Assembly: GCA_036936605.1 (NCBI GenBank)
Contig: JAUPFV010000005.1
Location: 157,047,195-157,111,194 of the forward strand
Reading direction: 5' to 3'
DNA length: 64,000 bases
Source: Limnanthes douglasii subsp. nivea
Taxonomy: Eukaryota > Streptophyta > Magnoliopsida > Brassicales > Limnanthaceae
Below, piece by piece: positions 42,839-54,190 of this stretch (the stretch's first letter is position 1; every line of letters starts with the position of its first letter). A program made the position numbers and the translations under genes. The notes below the pieces were generated by a model, which was not told the DNA's origin, made no database searches, and saw only the letters and a list, made by a program, of their open reading frames with translations.

Positions 42839-43373
42839 ATAAGTAATTTTTTATATTTTATTTTATTAAAAAAAATTAATACAATTTTTATACTATTTGA
42901 CAACCAATTGCTTTAGCATGAGAACTATTTACCGCTCCGATAGTTAGAACAATTGTAGTTGCTGCAATATTGTGGCATTTTCTTTTAAAGAGATGACAGG
43001 TCTTAAACAACAACGATATTATTTTTACCAAACTTTTTAGGATTTTATTTTTGTTTCATCTTTTTAGCACCACTAAGTTATGGACTGTGATTCTTAGACA
43101 CAACCGAAAGGTTGACGAGCTGGTGTGAAGTAATCCACCTATGATGACTTATAAGGTTACGATATCTGCTTCTAATATGGTAAGGTACGAAGAACATCAT
43201 AACCTTACTACACTTCTCATAAAAATGATTCAGATTGATATCTCACTACACATGCTGGATTATGTCATGAACGAGACATATACGTACGTAATAGGGGTTT
43301 GAGGCTCTAGCAAAACTTCAAGTGTAGGATATTCCAATCGATGTAAAGATTTTATCTCACAAGGCGAGAGAAT

Positions 43374-43556
43374 GTGTCGGTTATTGTCCAACTAGTTTGG
43401 CTTTTTCATATATCTCGTCATTTGCTTTTGCATCCGAGCTTTTTTGGATTTATTATATCACAATATTATGTCCCTCATTCAGTTGGTGTGCAATGGGTGG
43501 AGACTGCTGATCACTTTGATAGTAGTGTGCATATTGACAAAGAAACAATAACATTA
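43374..43556 (+). pseudogene. Possible antisense-ORF N-terminal domain
   Basis: A 61-codon frame contains L-L-L-H-P-S-F-F-G-F-I and Y-Y-V-P-H-S-V-G, similar in layout to the LRxPLHPF…YY…P…L…N block of Transposase_28-like proteins. It lies left of the copia insertion, where the missing start of the 48.3-49.4 kb antisense ORF would be expected. The similarity is weak. Confidence 0.35.
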
Positions 43557-43874
43557 TGAAGTTTCTTGTAGTGACGAGCATCAGTGCAACTAGTAACAGT
43601 ACTTACTTTTCTTTGATAATACAAAACCGTCATGAGATCGTCACTTACCTCACGAATTAGGATAGTATGAAAAAGTGAACGTTTTTCTTCATCAACGGTA
43701 ATTGGGAGACTAACGAAGCTCTTGCCCAACCAACAAAAGAAACAAACCGCTAGACGGCTAGGGTTTTTGTATTATTCAGAAGTAAGTATCACATAGAACA
43801 TAGGTTTATATTTATAGATAAAATAAAATACTAATGGGCTTGGACCCTTATATCTCTAACACCCTCTCTCAAAC

Positions 43875-44571
43875 TCACAATGCAACAGTAATAAGCATTG
43901 AGAGTTTGTCACAAAGAAAACGAAACCGCGATGTTGACTGAGCCTTTTTGAAAATATCAACAACCTGCAAAGCTGATGGAACATATGGAAGCGAGATAGT
44001 GCCAATCTAAAGATGATGTCGAGTGAAATGACAATTTATTTCAATGTGCTTCGTCCTCTCATGAAAAACAAAATTATTTGCTATCTGCATGGTGCTTTTG
44101 TTATCACAATGTAAGGAGGTAGGTTTAGTAACATTAACCCCCAAATCTGCAAGAAGTCATTGTAACCAAACAATCTCACAAGTGGTCACGGTCATAGCAC
44201 GATACTCAGCTTCAGTAGACGATCTAGAGACAACATCTTGTTTCTTACTTTTCCATGAGATTAATGAATATCCAAGGAAAATACAAAAACCAGTAGTAGA
44301 TTTTTGGTCATGAGGATCACTATCCCAATCAGCATCGCTATAAGCACGCAGTTCAAGTGAAGAGGTCGAAGGAAACAAAATTCTCTAGAACTGAGTGCCA
44401 CGAAGATATCTCAATATATGAAGAACAACTCCCCAATGGACGGATGTAGGAGCAGTAACAAACTGACTGACCACATGCACAACATAAGCTATATCTGGTC
44501 GAGTAACTGTAAGATAAAGCAAGCTCCCTACGAGAGTTCGATATAGAGTTGGGTCTGACAAAGGAACACAA
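43875..44571 (-). pseudogene. Copia RNase H
   Basis: The frame holds L-R-A-Y-S-D-A-D-W-D-S-D, S-T-T-G-F-C-I-F-L-G, S-W-K-S-K-K-Q and S-S-T-E-A-E-Y-R-A. It continues in another frame as H-C-D-N-K-S-T-M-Q-I-A-N-N and H-E-R-T-K-H-I-E-I-N-C-H-F. It ends at TGA (43875-43877) just before the polypurine tract. The Asp/Glu/Asp residues are kept; frame changes occur near 44160 and 44380. Confidence 0.9.
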
Positions 44572-44639
44572 TCAGTCAGAGAATACCGAGCATTGGTTTC
44601 AAAAGGGGTATCTACCGTCCTATTATCAGAAAGTCGCGC

Positions 44640-45176
44640 TCAATCGAATAAATCAGATATATATTTTGTCTGAGAGAGAATATAACCTTTTGAAGAGCGA
44701 GCCAACTCAATGCCTAAAAAATAACGCAATAGTCCCAAGTCCTTCATCGCAAAGCACTGAGCCAAATCACGTTTTAGTGCCTCAATTCCAGAAATATCAT
44801 CATCCGTAATGATCATATCATCTACATATATGGATAAAATAATTCTTCCCGCACTCGTACATCTGATAAATAAGGCTGAATCATGATTACCAGCAAGAAA
44901 ACCAAGTGAATTAATAACCATAGAGAATTTTTCAAACCAAGCACGAGGAGCTTGTTTGAGACCATATAAAGCTTTCCTAAGTCGACAAACTTCACCTGGT
45001 TGGTGAGCAACACCAGGAGGAGGAGTCATGTAAACCTCCTCATGAAGATCATCATTCAAAAAAACATTTTTGACATCTAGTTGGAAGATCTTCCATTGGC
45101 GAACGGATGCAAACGCAATAAGAGTACGAACTGTCGTCATTTTTGCCACTGGGGAAAATTTCTCATCATAATCCAT
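44640..45176 (-). pseudogene. Copia reverse transcriptase
   Basis: A 178-codon open frame from M-D-Y-D-E-K-F-S-P-V-A-K through Q-L-D-V-K-N-V-F-L-N, G-L-K-Q-A-P-R-A-W and the catalytic Y-V-D-D-M-I-I to M-K-D-L-G-L-L-R-Y-F-L-G-I. All catalytic Asp residues are intact. It ends at a TGA after I-S-D-L-F-D; the sequence beyond continues in related frames. Confidence 0.93.
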
Positions 45177-45310
45177 ACCATACTTTGTGAATACCCTTTT
45201 GCTACAAGACGAGCCTTATGTCTTTCAACAGACCCATCAGACTTTGTTTTAATTTTAAAAACCTATCAAGAACCGATTATATGCTTACCGGATGGAGGTT
45301 TAACTATATC

Positions 45311-46431
45311 TCATGTATGAGTGTGATAAATAGCGGTAACCTCTTCGATAATTGCATTTTGCCAATGACGATCAGAAACAGCTTCTTTAAACGACTGAGG
45401 TTCATATAAATCATGTATTTTTGCTATGAAAGAGGCATAAGGAGCTGAGTAAGAAGAATACGCAAAATCTGGTAGTTCTGTAGACTTACTTGTACGAGTA
45501 GATCTTCTAAGGGGTGGAGCTTGTGGTTCACTGAAAGAAGAAGCTGAATCAAGACTTGATGGAGCAGAAGTAGTATCAATTGTAGTCGATGTCTCAGGAG
45601 CTGGCACATCAATATCAATGGGTATGTCGCTATTATTTTCAAAGGGATCAATAGTTTGAAGTTTGGTGCTTGTTATATCATGTGATTTCGTTGGAATCGA
45701 ATAAAATATGATATGCTCAAGAAAAGTAACATGTCGAGAGACATAAAGTTTATGAATAGTGGGATCAAAACAACGATAACTTTTCTGTCTAACACCATAA
45801 CCCAAGAAAACACATATTGCGGATTTAGGGCCCAATTTGTTGCGTTCTACATGAGGACGAAGGACAAAACATGTACATCCAAACACTCGTAAGGAAGAAT
45901 AATCTCGAAGTTGTCTATATAACTTTTGAAAAGGAGATATCCCTGCATTATGAGCAGTGGGAATTCGATTAATCACATATACAGCAGTATGAATTGCTTC
46001 TCCCCAAAAAATAGTAGGAATCTTAGCAGATAAAAGTAAAGAACAAGCAGTCTCAATAAGATGACGATGTTTTCTTTCTGCAATACCATTCTGATGAGGG
46101 GTGTCAGTGCAAGAATACTGATAAACTGAGTAAAATCATTGGATGTATACTCACCCCCTAAGTCACACCTGAAGCATTTTATTACAGTAGAATGTTGAGT
46201 CTTAACAAGTGTCCGAAATTTTCTATAAATTCCAAGGAAATCTGATATTCGTTTCATAAGGTAAACCCAAGTATATCGAGTATAATCATCGATGAAGGAA
46301 ACATAGTAAGATGAACCACCCTTTGTGGATATGGGAGATGGACCCCAGGCATCAGAATGAATAATATCAAACGGAGCAATAGAGGAAGAAATACTTTCAT
46401 TCCGCCGAAAATTTTGCAAGTTTAAAACCAC
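45311..46431 (-). pseudogene. Copia integrase
   Basis: The first part (46431-45973) has F-D-I-I-H-S-D-A-W-G-P (Asp), D-D-Y-T-R-Y-T-W-V-Y and C-D-L-G-G-E-Y (from the D-N-G-G-E-Y box; the Asn is Leu but the Asp is kept). A frame change then breaks the segment bearing the catalytic Glu. The second part (45976-45311) reads M-I-N-R-I-P-T, then R-V-F-G-C-T-C-F-V, then C-V-F-L-G-Y-G, the integrase C-terminus. Confidence 0.9.
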
Positions 46432-46597
46432 TACAATCCGAGATATTAGAAGTGTTTAGCTGACCTAAAGCACTTGTAGAGACTAAAACTTTAAACGCGA
46501 TGCAGATACATATCCAAGACGAGAATGCCAAAGATAAAACTTAGACGATGAAGGATTCAAACAAAACAAAGACAAATCAACACCAGAGGCAGCAATA

Positions 46598-47155
46598 TCA
46601 GTCAAGTATGTTTTTTTCACTATCAACACCATAGACATCCATATCTGTTACTTCGAGTTTCTCCAAAACATAGAGTTCCCTTATTTTACGACTTGTCCCA
46701 ATCACTCTATGGGTCTGTTGATTTTGTATAGCGCAAACAGAATCGGAAAATAAGACACAATAACCGATTTTACACAATTGACTAACCAAAACAAGATTCA
46801 AAGCAAGGGTTGGAACGTAGTAAACATCGGATAACGATATATGAGGGGCACAAATGGAGCCAATACCCTCTACTGGCATTGGTGTAGCACTAGCGGACAA
46901 AACAGATATGGGTGAAACATGAGACAACGAAACAAAGTTCGACATGTGAGGTGACATATGATGAGACACACCTGAATCCAAAATCCACAATGATGAATCA
47001 ATACCTGAAGTGGAAGACGATGACATACCCGAATGGTATGCAGATGTAACAAAGTTCTTCTTATTCAGTTTGTTACTAGTAGACTGTAGAAAATCATCTT
47101 TTCCTATCATGTTCGCAATAAGATCCACAATCTCTAATCGAACACAATCAATCAA
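46598..47155 (-). pseudogene. Copia protease
   Basis: A 185-codon frame contains L-W-I-L-D-S-G-V-S-H-H-M, the copia protease active site (DSG kept), then S-D-V-Y-Y-V-P-T-L-A-L-N-L and further on I-R-E-L-Y-V-L-E. The frame begins with a residue of the gag-protease linker. No capsid or zinc knuckle is upstream, unlike complete copia polyproteins. Confidence 0.9.
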
Positions 47156-48012
47156 TCAAGAAATACCAAATCCAAATCAAATCAAACCCAAAATCAAAAA
47201 ATCAAACCAAGTCCGAATTCCAAATCTCAGTGGTCCAGCAAAATCAAATCCAAATCCAAATCCAAATACCAAACTAAATCCAAAAAAAAGTCAAAATACC
47301 AAACTAAATTCAATTTCCAATTTCCAAAATCAAAATCAAAATCAATTTGAATTCACGGTTTTACCAACAAAACTACTGCACTGTTCCATTTGCGATTTCT
47401 CCCATGCTATATCACCGAATCAAAATCCGACCAGTCATGTTGAAGGGTCGGATGTCCCGAACATGCTCTCCAAAATTCAGAAAAAGGGACTTCTTTTGCC
47501 TTTCGATCGGATGTTTTATTAGAGCTGCACACAGCAGATCCGAAAACCGAAAACTATATCTATTTATTAGAAATTTTTACTAAGAATTCAATAATAACTC
47601 TTCTGCAATTTTATCAGACTTTTGTGTAATTTTACCACTACTTCAATAAACCAAATTTATCGGACATAACTTTTCTTTGCCGAACAATACTTTTGTGCAA
47701 TTTTACCAGAAATTTATCCATTGCAATTTTACCAATCTTTCTTAATTCAATTTTGATTGTTTTCCGAGACGCAACTTTACCAATAAGTTAACAATGCAAT
47801 TTTACCAAAAAATATTCTTAGCCAATACTTTTGCAATTTTGATTCCTTATAAGCCCAAATTTCACCAATAAATTCAACTTACAATTTCATCAATCGGATC
47901 TAATACGAAATCAAATACCTGATATTTTTATCAATCGGATCTAATACGAAATCAAATACCTGATAATTCTATGAAATAGAAGATTGTTACGTTTCCGCGA
48001 CCAGTTTACTTA
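47155..48012 (-). other. Copia leader with TTTGGATTTG repeats, no gag
   Basis: In the sense (minus) direction this leader has runs of degenerate TTTGGATTTG/ATTTTGATTTT words (about 47350-47160) and shorter GGTAAAATTGCA-type repeats (47350-47820). A duplicated 35-base block is at 47895-47960. The word-repeat part resembles 39402-39900 of the gutted copia element. Confidence 0.7.
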
Positions 48013-48721
48013 TGGCTCTGATACCATGTAAAAGTAAAGAACAAAAGAAACAAACTGCTAGACGGCTAGGGTTTTTGTATTATTCAGAAGTAAGTATCAC
48101 ATAGAACATATGATTATATTTATAGATAAAATAAAAGACTAATGGGCTTGGGCCCTTATATCTCTAACAGTAATATAGTACGTTTTGTTACTCAATCATT
48201 TATTTTTCAGCTAAATATGTTATGGAGGGTGTTTGTGCATGTGTTGACTTGGAATCCTATATTATAAATATGTTTTGATTTTACAAAATTCCTTCAAAAA
48301 AATCTCGAGTATTTTTATGTTGAGATAAAAACCTATACAGTCATCGGGTAGTTATTCGCTGTCCAGAAGAGCTTTATGGATGAGAATGCTAGAAGGAATG
48401 CTTACACGGCTTGGGTGGCTTAAGATATAGAGGAGCAGACTGTCCTAATAGCGAAAGAGAATGAGATAATGAAGTTTTTACGGGACTCTACTAACCAACC
48501 AAAACTGAAGAGGGTAAGTAAAAAATTTCAAATCGGTTGACGGAGCGAGCTTCAAGGTGTTATTTTAATGTAGTTATTTCCATTAAAGAGTTATTACTGA
48601 TCCCGTAGCCTTAGATACGATGAAGAAGTCATTGGAAATCAACATCATATATCTTGCTATTAATGAACTATAGTATAACAAGGCTCTTCCAGATGTCACG
48701 AAAAAATCTCATAATTGACTA

Positions 48722-49135
48722 GAGTCCAAGCATAACAAAAATGGTGAGATGCTGAAACTAAAAAAGGTAGCTCAAGAGACGGACTAGGCCTCGGAGGTCA
48801 ACTTGGTGTTTAACATCGACCAAGACTTCAAGATGTAGGAGAAGCTCTTCAAAGTCTCAGGACCTAATAGAGTCCAAGCATGACCATGATACTGAGATGC
48901 TGAAACTACAAGAGGTGGCTCAAGAGACATATTGACACTTAGAGGCTAACTCTGTGTTTAGCATCCATCAATGCTTCAAGATGTAAGGGAAGCTCTTCAA
49001 TGTATTCTACTAGAGTTCAATCATGACCATTATATTGAGATGTTAGAGCTGCAAGAGGCAGCTCAGGAGACCGATCGGGCCCTAGAGGCACACTTAATGT
49101 TTAGTATCCATCAAGACTTCTTGAAGTTAGACTTA
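48722..49135 (+). repeat. Three tandem coding repeats in the old antisense ORF
   Basis: Units start at 48722, 48870 and 49013 (148, 143 and about 123 bp). Each translates to a variant of E-S-K-H-D, E-M-L-K-L-Q-E-V-A-Q-E-T, L-V-F-S-I-H-Q, ending F-K-M. It would be a repeated coiled-coil-like segment; stops are now frequent. It lies where the 31.3-31.8 kb coiled coil lies in the better copy. Confidence 0.75.
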
Positions 49136-49719
49136 GACGGGTTTTGATCCCATTTTAACCAGTCTCGGTCGCCTTAAAAGAATTCTTCATACTCATAAAT
49201 CTTAAGCATCCCACACTAAATTATAGGTTGAAGGTCATGATGAATAGGAATAGTTTCACAACACTCTTCTAGACAAGGTCGGAGATATCAACAATATTCG
49301 TTCTCCAGATGAGACTAAGGCGGATAATATTTCTTTTCCTTTAAGTGAAGTTGAGGTGAACAACAAATCTCTTCCTTGAAACAAGACCAAGGTGAACAAC
49401 ATTATTCTTCCTCCAGGTGAGGCAAAGAAGACAGACTCGTAGCTTTTACTTAGTTTTTTTATGTTGTTATATGTTTCAAGCTTTAAGGCAAGGATTTTTT
49501 ATAGTTCAAAGTTCTCAAACGATTAGAACATATTAATATAACATTTTGTTTTTTCTCATACACACAACTTATTTTTTGCATATAGTTAACTATCTAACAA
49601 TGAATACAAGTTGAATTTTTGTTGCTTATGTCTTAAGGACTCTTTTAAGCTCGTTGTTTATTTATTTTAACTTCGGATTTTATAGGAAAAAATTTAACTA
49701 AAGAACTACTTCAATTAAA

Positions 49720-50045
49720 ATTTTCTAATTCTAGCACCTTTAAAGTATTAATGGATCAAGCTGATCTTAGTAAAGGAAAAAATAAGTGAAGTATTGTTGG
49801 TTGCTTTAGATGAACTCTTTGTTTGTTTCTTCAAAAGAATAAATCCTTCTAGCTTTGATATATTTTAAAGTCTTAAGAGATTGAGCTATCTTTGGTAGAG
49901 GAAAAAAGGAAAATATTGTATGTTGTTTGAGATGAGATCATTTTATTATTTTGTGTGAGTGGAGATTTTTAGCTTTGACATTTTTAATGTTTTAAGGGAA
50001 TGAATAATCCTTGATGGATGAGAGACATAAGTATTGTTATCCATT
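49720..50045. repeat. Imperfect repeats of about 120 bp after the old antisense ORF
   Basis: Blocks near 49730, 49850 and 49975 share CTAGCxTTxxxTxTTTAAAGTxTTAA, a GATC(A/T)AGCTxATCTT-type core, GAGGAAAAAA and AAGTATTGTT. They are strongly diverged. The position matches the repeats at 31985-32110. Confidence 0.5.
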
Positions 50046-53000
50046 TGTTAGTCCTAAAAGTGTGAGTAGTTCTGAAGACAAAGATTGAGGTGCATGATCG
50101 CATAAGCCCTCTAAATTCTATGAAACTATACTTAAAAATTACTCCTCAAATATAGATTCAAATATGGGAGCTTGGGATCGCCCTTTATTGTGCAAAACCA
50201 TAGTTGTATAATTACTCAAACATCTATGTAAAATAACAATATTAATTTATTAAATTTAGATCTTTTAGTAAAATCCTACCGTTCAAATGTTGTAGAGAAA
50301 AGTGCACCTTAAAAGGTAAAAGTATTTACTGAGTCAAATTAAGAGTTGAAGTTGCATTGGGTTTTAATAATCTTAACTTTAGATGCTCTATATTTGAAGT
50401 ATGAGAAAGAGGTTGACCCTCTCTCTTTAGTAAAATGTACGTTCGTGTCTTAAACATTATCGTTATGGTCTAAAGTCCCTCCTTGTTCAGACCGAGCTTG
50501 TCAAATTTCTTCTCCTTGGGGTGGAAAAATATGCACCTGAGCACTTGGTCACCACTTTGAAGCTTCAAAAATATACTTTGGATTCGTATATATTTCTCAT
50601 TATAATTTTTAATGTTCTTTGCACAAGTGAGCTCTCATCAACTTCTCTTCAATGAGGTCAAGATCATATATTTGTCCTTTGACATTCTTTTCTTCATTGT
50701 AGTTAGATATTCACTATAATTTTATTTGCACAAGTGACATCTCGTGCATTCAAATCAATGGCGTCTATATTTTAGACTAAAAAATTAAGTATTTGGTACG
50801 ATAATTATATGGTGGGTCTTTACTGATATGGAGGACTTTGTATGCACCCACGGTAACACTCTTTACTATCTCTCCCAACTCGACCAGTTTAAAGGTTTCT
50901 CGTAGGTCATCCATGTAATTTCGAATGATAATGGCCCCTGGTGGTTGTTACTTTTATGTGTGATAAAAGTAGATTAACATTATCTGAAAATTTTATGATT
51001 GTTTCGAATCATGCTTACCTGAATGTTGATGATGTAGAGGATGCATTAATGAGCATATGATACTAATATATGGCTTACACAATTACATACATTTGTCCAA
51101 GCCAAAGTCTACCAAAAGATAATGTTATATGATGAAAGATATTCAACAACCATGAACAATGACTTCACCCACTTCTTGTTCTTCTAATATAAAAGAACCA
51201 TATTCTGATTTAGTTCTCCCATTATTTGGGTGTTTGTCATAGTGAATTCCGTTAAGATCATTTTTTATGGTGTCCTGATCGACACATCATACATTTTCTT
51301 GTACAATATTTTGAACAGAACATTGGTCGAATTGATAGTATGCACCATAATTATTAAATTATTTATCTCATTAATCTCAGAAATGATAATATACACGTGC
51401 TCATGTGGTAACGCGACTCTCTGAAAATCATCATCATCAAAACTTATGACTATAAAATGGTTTCTATAAGAGCTTATCAAGATGTTCTCCTAACGCTAGA
51501 TCTCAAGGTCTGGTATATGATATTTATTAAAGGATTGAGTAATACATGATAAAGTGACACCCTATGCTATTTTAAGTACAAACTTTCAATTCAATCAGGG
51601 TTAGTGTACTCATCAAACATATCACTGATGGTTGGTGCCTCACGAGCCCTGGAAGGTTCGAAGATTTCTACAACTTGATATGACTCCGCCTTTATAAGTG
51701 TTTGAGGCTCGGTCCCAACTATTTTAGGTTTAGGTCATGTACTTCACTTCATAAACTCTATCATTTTCCCTCACTGTTAAGGTTCTTTGTCTCATCCTTA
51801 ATGGCTCAAAAATCTCGAGTTAGATGTCATACATTTTTGTGATATTTGGAGTACTTGTATTGGTATAGTTTCTATTTGGGGGTCTGTATATTCTCGATAC
51901 TTGGGAAATAAACTAAGCTCTCAGTCATGTTGAAGATCACCCCAATATTCTTGGTTAGCTCTGTAAAAAAACCTCTTAATTCTCCGTATGACCTCTAGTT
52001 AATGTTCTCACTGTTGCCTCATAAATCATGAATTTATTGTTTGGAACTTTTTGGTGGTGAAACCAAAATCTTGGAATCCTGGATGGGATTCACTATGAGA
52101 GTCTCGTTGATATATGTTTTTCATAAGTAAGAAAAGTAAGAATTTAAGACCTTTAAGGATCACACATGCATTGTCTCGTTGACTTCTATATGCTCATTAA
52201 CCTAGTCTAGTATATTGCTAAAAGTCAAGGCATTCTTCTTTTTTATGTCGTATACAAATATTTCCAATAATATTCCATACATGTAGGATACACATGATAA
52301 AATTTTATAATAGTTCGCAATAATGTTCTTGCTTAGAACATACCTATATGTGTATTCTTGAAGGATCTTGATGAGATCTTTCTTGTAGTGGATAGTGTTG
52401 ACACTATCATCCTTGATTATTTTGCTACCAATAAATTAGTTTCAGAAAAACTATCCACAAGATCTCAAATATATGGATGTTGTCAATGATTAGTTTGTTG
52501 AACCAAGTTAGAGTGTTACCTTTAAAGACTGCGGAGAATGTGCGATAGAAGAGTCTGGAATTGCCTTCAAATCTGAGCATATTATTTACAATTTTCTTGA
52601 TATGATGCTCGGTGTATTTGCTGCCACCATATTTATCCATATTGTAATGGTTAAATTTGGATAAAATGTATCTTTAGATAATTTCTAGCTCTAAAAAAAT
52701 ATGATCATGCTAAATTTGGGTTCAATTAGGATATTTCTAAGTTAGGTGAAGTGCATAGACACATAAAAATGCTAAGTCATTTGTGGTGACTAGCTGAGCC
52801 AAGTTAGTTTACATAAGGATAAATGTAATTCATATAAATGTTGGGTGGATATATTTGTAGAGCCAAAAGGGATTTCAAACCAACATTCAAACTTTTTGAC
52901 TAATCGATTTGTAGAATGGTCGGGTGATTTAGGTGGTTCGACTTCAAGTATTGAGTTGGATGGGGCCCAAATATGCGTGTTATTTTCTCTCTCTTTGTGA

Positions 53001-53099
53001 TGGTGAGAAAAATAGGTCTGGCTCCTCTTGTCGGATCTCAAACAATCACAGTTGGAGCAGCACATTCTATATTTTTTCTAACAGACTCGTTATTTGAGT

Positions 53100-54190
53100 A
53101 CTACTTGGACTCTCTCCCGTTCTGTATTAGGTGTTAGAATGATATGATGTATGATCACGCCTAAGAAAGACTGATATTGGTTTCTGATCACAGAGGAGGT
53201 TATGTATTTTTCTTACTCAAAATTTCATAGTTGTGTGAATGTAGAACGACATAACATAAAGTATATCGGTATGTCGGGCGCATGTCAGCTACCATAGAGC
53301 GATTCATATTTATATATTACAAGTGAAAGTGCTTCAACTTTTCCAATTATTGATGTATATTAATGGTAAAGACATGAGGGTTCTCAACTGGTAGAAGTTG
53401 GTTTGACCTTAGTGATGAAGCAGACATTGGTTTGAGTTTTTCAACAATTAGTTCAGAACATGACTATGATTTTGGAGGTTTTGAGGAAAATGTTTTTACG
53501 AGTGCATATGCTTCCTATATTAGGGTTCAATTTTGTGATGTGTTTATATCTTTGGTTTATTTTAGTAGACAATTATTGGTCATACTCAGAAATTAGAGTC
53601 AAAGCTCAAACTGAGAGGTATTACATAAATAATAAACTTGTGTTATCAAACTCTTGTTATGTATGTATGGTGTGTGTAAACTCAGTAACAACGTCATAAA
53701 ACAAGTGCTCACCATCAAGAAATATATGAAGTAGTTTTCCGTTGGCGCTGACCTACACTCACAATAATTGTTCCTTAATAAGTCAAACCTCAAACTCTTT
53801 TTATTTTATGATTTTCCTAGTATTTCCCATGTATGTTTGAAAGTAGTGTTTTGAACTTGTTAGTTAAATCATAACTTATTTAAGCATTATTGTTTCGATA
53901 CATCGGTTATATCAACCTAGGTATCATCAAGGCATCGATTTTATAGGCCTACGTATCACCAACATTGGTTGTATCGGCTAAGGTATTGGTTGCACCAGCC
54001 AAGAAGCCTTTGGAAAATCCAAGAAACTGCATCAACTAGAATGCCATCCTCTGAGATATTGGTTTCTTTGTCTATGAATCCGTTGGTAAAATCGAGCAAG
54101 ACCATTAGCCAAGCTGCATTAGTCTGAAATATATCGGGCCAGGCAAAGTCTGTACATGCCAAGAGGCTAATATCATGGACTTAGGGTTTT
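53100..54190. other. Unassigned sequence beyond the old gypsy
   Basis: Short frames only. It probably contains the leader and LTR of the old gypsy element, but no second LTR was found to prove it. A loose repeat of TATCGG/CATCGATT words occurs at 53895-53995. Confidence 0.4.

Larger units (their letters stand above)
43703..48169 (-). mobile_element. Ty1/copia element lacking gag
   Basis: LTRs lie at 48027-48169 (143 bp, 5') and about 43703-43861 (3'). They agree closely over 131 bases. The primer site TGGTATCAGAGCCA (minus, 48026-48013) directly follows the 5' LTR, and the polypurine tract GAGTTTGAGAGAGGG precedes the 3' LTR. GTAAT flanks both sides (43698-43702 and 48170-48174) if the 3' LTR end is taken at 43703, where its last 37 bases differ from the 5' LTR. 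Pol (47155-43875) is present with protease, integrase, RT and RNase H, but the gag domain is absent. 48012-47155 is a leader with TTTGGATTTG repeats. It therefore needs Gag in trans. It split the older gypsy element. Confidence 0.9.
43000..53100 (-). mobile_element. Decayed Tat-type gypsy element, split by a copia insertion
   Basis: Reading on the minus strand: gag N-terminus (about 53065-52790), a gag capsid piece at 52640-52425 (M-D-K-Y-G-G-S-K-Y-T-E-H-H, L-T-W-F-N-K-L), a protease piece at 51480-51265 (V-I-S-F-D-D-D-D-F, then N-V-L-F-K-I-L-Y-K-K-M) and an integrase C-terminal piece near 50660-50500 (D-L-I-E-E-K-L-M-R-A-H-L). RT, RNase H and most of integrase are missing between 50.7 and 51.2 kb. 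On the plus strand the antisense ORF tail lies at 48340-49440 and perhaps its start at 43374-43556. These are the same parts in the same order as the 28-38 kb element, so it is an older relative. LTRs were not identified. Confidence 0.7.

Noticed and set aside
47010..47522. 170-codon plus-strand frame rich in Asn, Pro and Lys
   Set aside because: It overlaps the copia protease and leader in antisense, and its composition comes from simple word repeats.
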